NCBI GenBank assembly: GCA_003450655.1
Contig: DMFG01000034.1
Coordinates: 1-6,228, forward strand
DNA: 6,228 nucleotides
Direction: 5' to 3'
Source: Coxiellaceae bacterium
GTDB lineage: Bacteria > Pseudomonadota > Gammaproteobacteria > Coxiellales > Coxiellaceae
A program made the position numbers and the translations under genes. Shown piece by piece: positions 6,205-6,228 of this stretch. The stretch's first letter is position 1; each line of letters opens with the position of its first letter. The notes below the pieces were generated by a model, which worked only from the letters and a program-made list of their open reading frames with translations, ran no database searches and had not been told where the DNA came from.

Positions 6205-6228
6205 TGGCGCGCCCGGAAGGATTCGAAC
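6205..6228 (-). tRNA. tRNA gene 3' end, probably tRNA-Arg (5' part beyond window)
   Basis: Read on the minus strand, the last 24 bases give G53, the T-loop TTCGAAT, the T-stem 3' arm CCTTC, the acceptor 3' arm CGGGCGC, discriminator G and an encoded CCA (6205-6207). The 5' acceptor strand is therefore expected to be GCGCCCG. That acceptor with a G discriminator matches gammaproteobacterial tRNA-Arg genes, such as the E. coli CCG isoacceptor. The anticodon lies outside the window, so amino-acid identity is an inference and the isoacceptor is undetermined. Confidence 0.8.

Noticed and set aside
6205..6228. tRNA 3' end as a phage or island attachment site
   Set aside because: tRNA ends are common integration sites, but there is no integrase, no direct repeat of the tRNA end and no foreign-looking cargo in the window.

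Overview
The window looks like a chromosomal segment of a moderately AT-leaning gammaproteobacterium. This is inferred from a MetH-type cobalamin methionine synthase, an E. coli-like short MetF, a PfkB adenosine kinase, and a partial tRNA whose acceptor end (GCGCCCG deduced for the 5' side, G discriminator, encoded CCA) resembles gammaproteobacterial tRNA-Arg. The genus cannot be fixed from sequence alone.

Left half (1-2953), activated methyl cycle. The 3' part of metH (+) runs in from the left edge and converges on metF (-); their coding regions overlap by 40 bp at the 3' ends. metF and an adenosine kinase gene (+) diverge from a shared 185-bp intergenic region. MetF makes 5-methyl-tetrahydrofolate, and MetH uses it to remethylate homocysteine to methionine. 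The kinase can clear the adenosine released when S-adenosylhomocysteine is hydrolysed. All three serve one pathway, although none of them is co-directional with an adjacent gene of the set.

Right half (2954-6204), two membrane proteins on the minus strand. A 429-aa MFS transporter of the metabolite:H+ symporter (ProP/citrate/alpha-ketoglutarate) type lies upstream of a 567-aa multi-pass membrane protein that I do not recognise. The 80-bp gap between them has no clear terminator, so they may be co-transcribed. The unknown protein shows signs of an internal duplication (two approximately 4-TM halves) and is the most novel item here. A stem-loop sits where it converges with the kinase gene.

Right edge (6167-6228). 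The 3' end of a tRNA gene (-, probably tRNA-Arg) is followed by a bidirectional rho-independent terminator, so the transporter is probably transcribed from its own promoter.

I see no mobile element, CRISPR array, defence system or riboswitch. Apart from the unknown membrane protein, the window reads as ordinary core-genome sequence with some unusual gene junctions.
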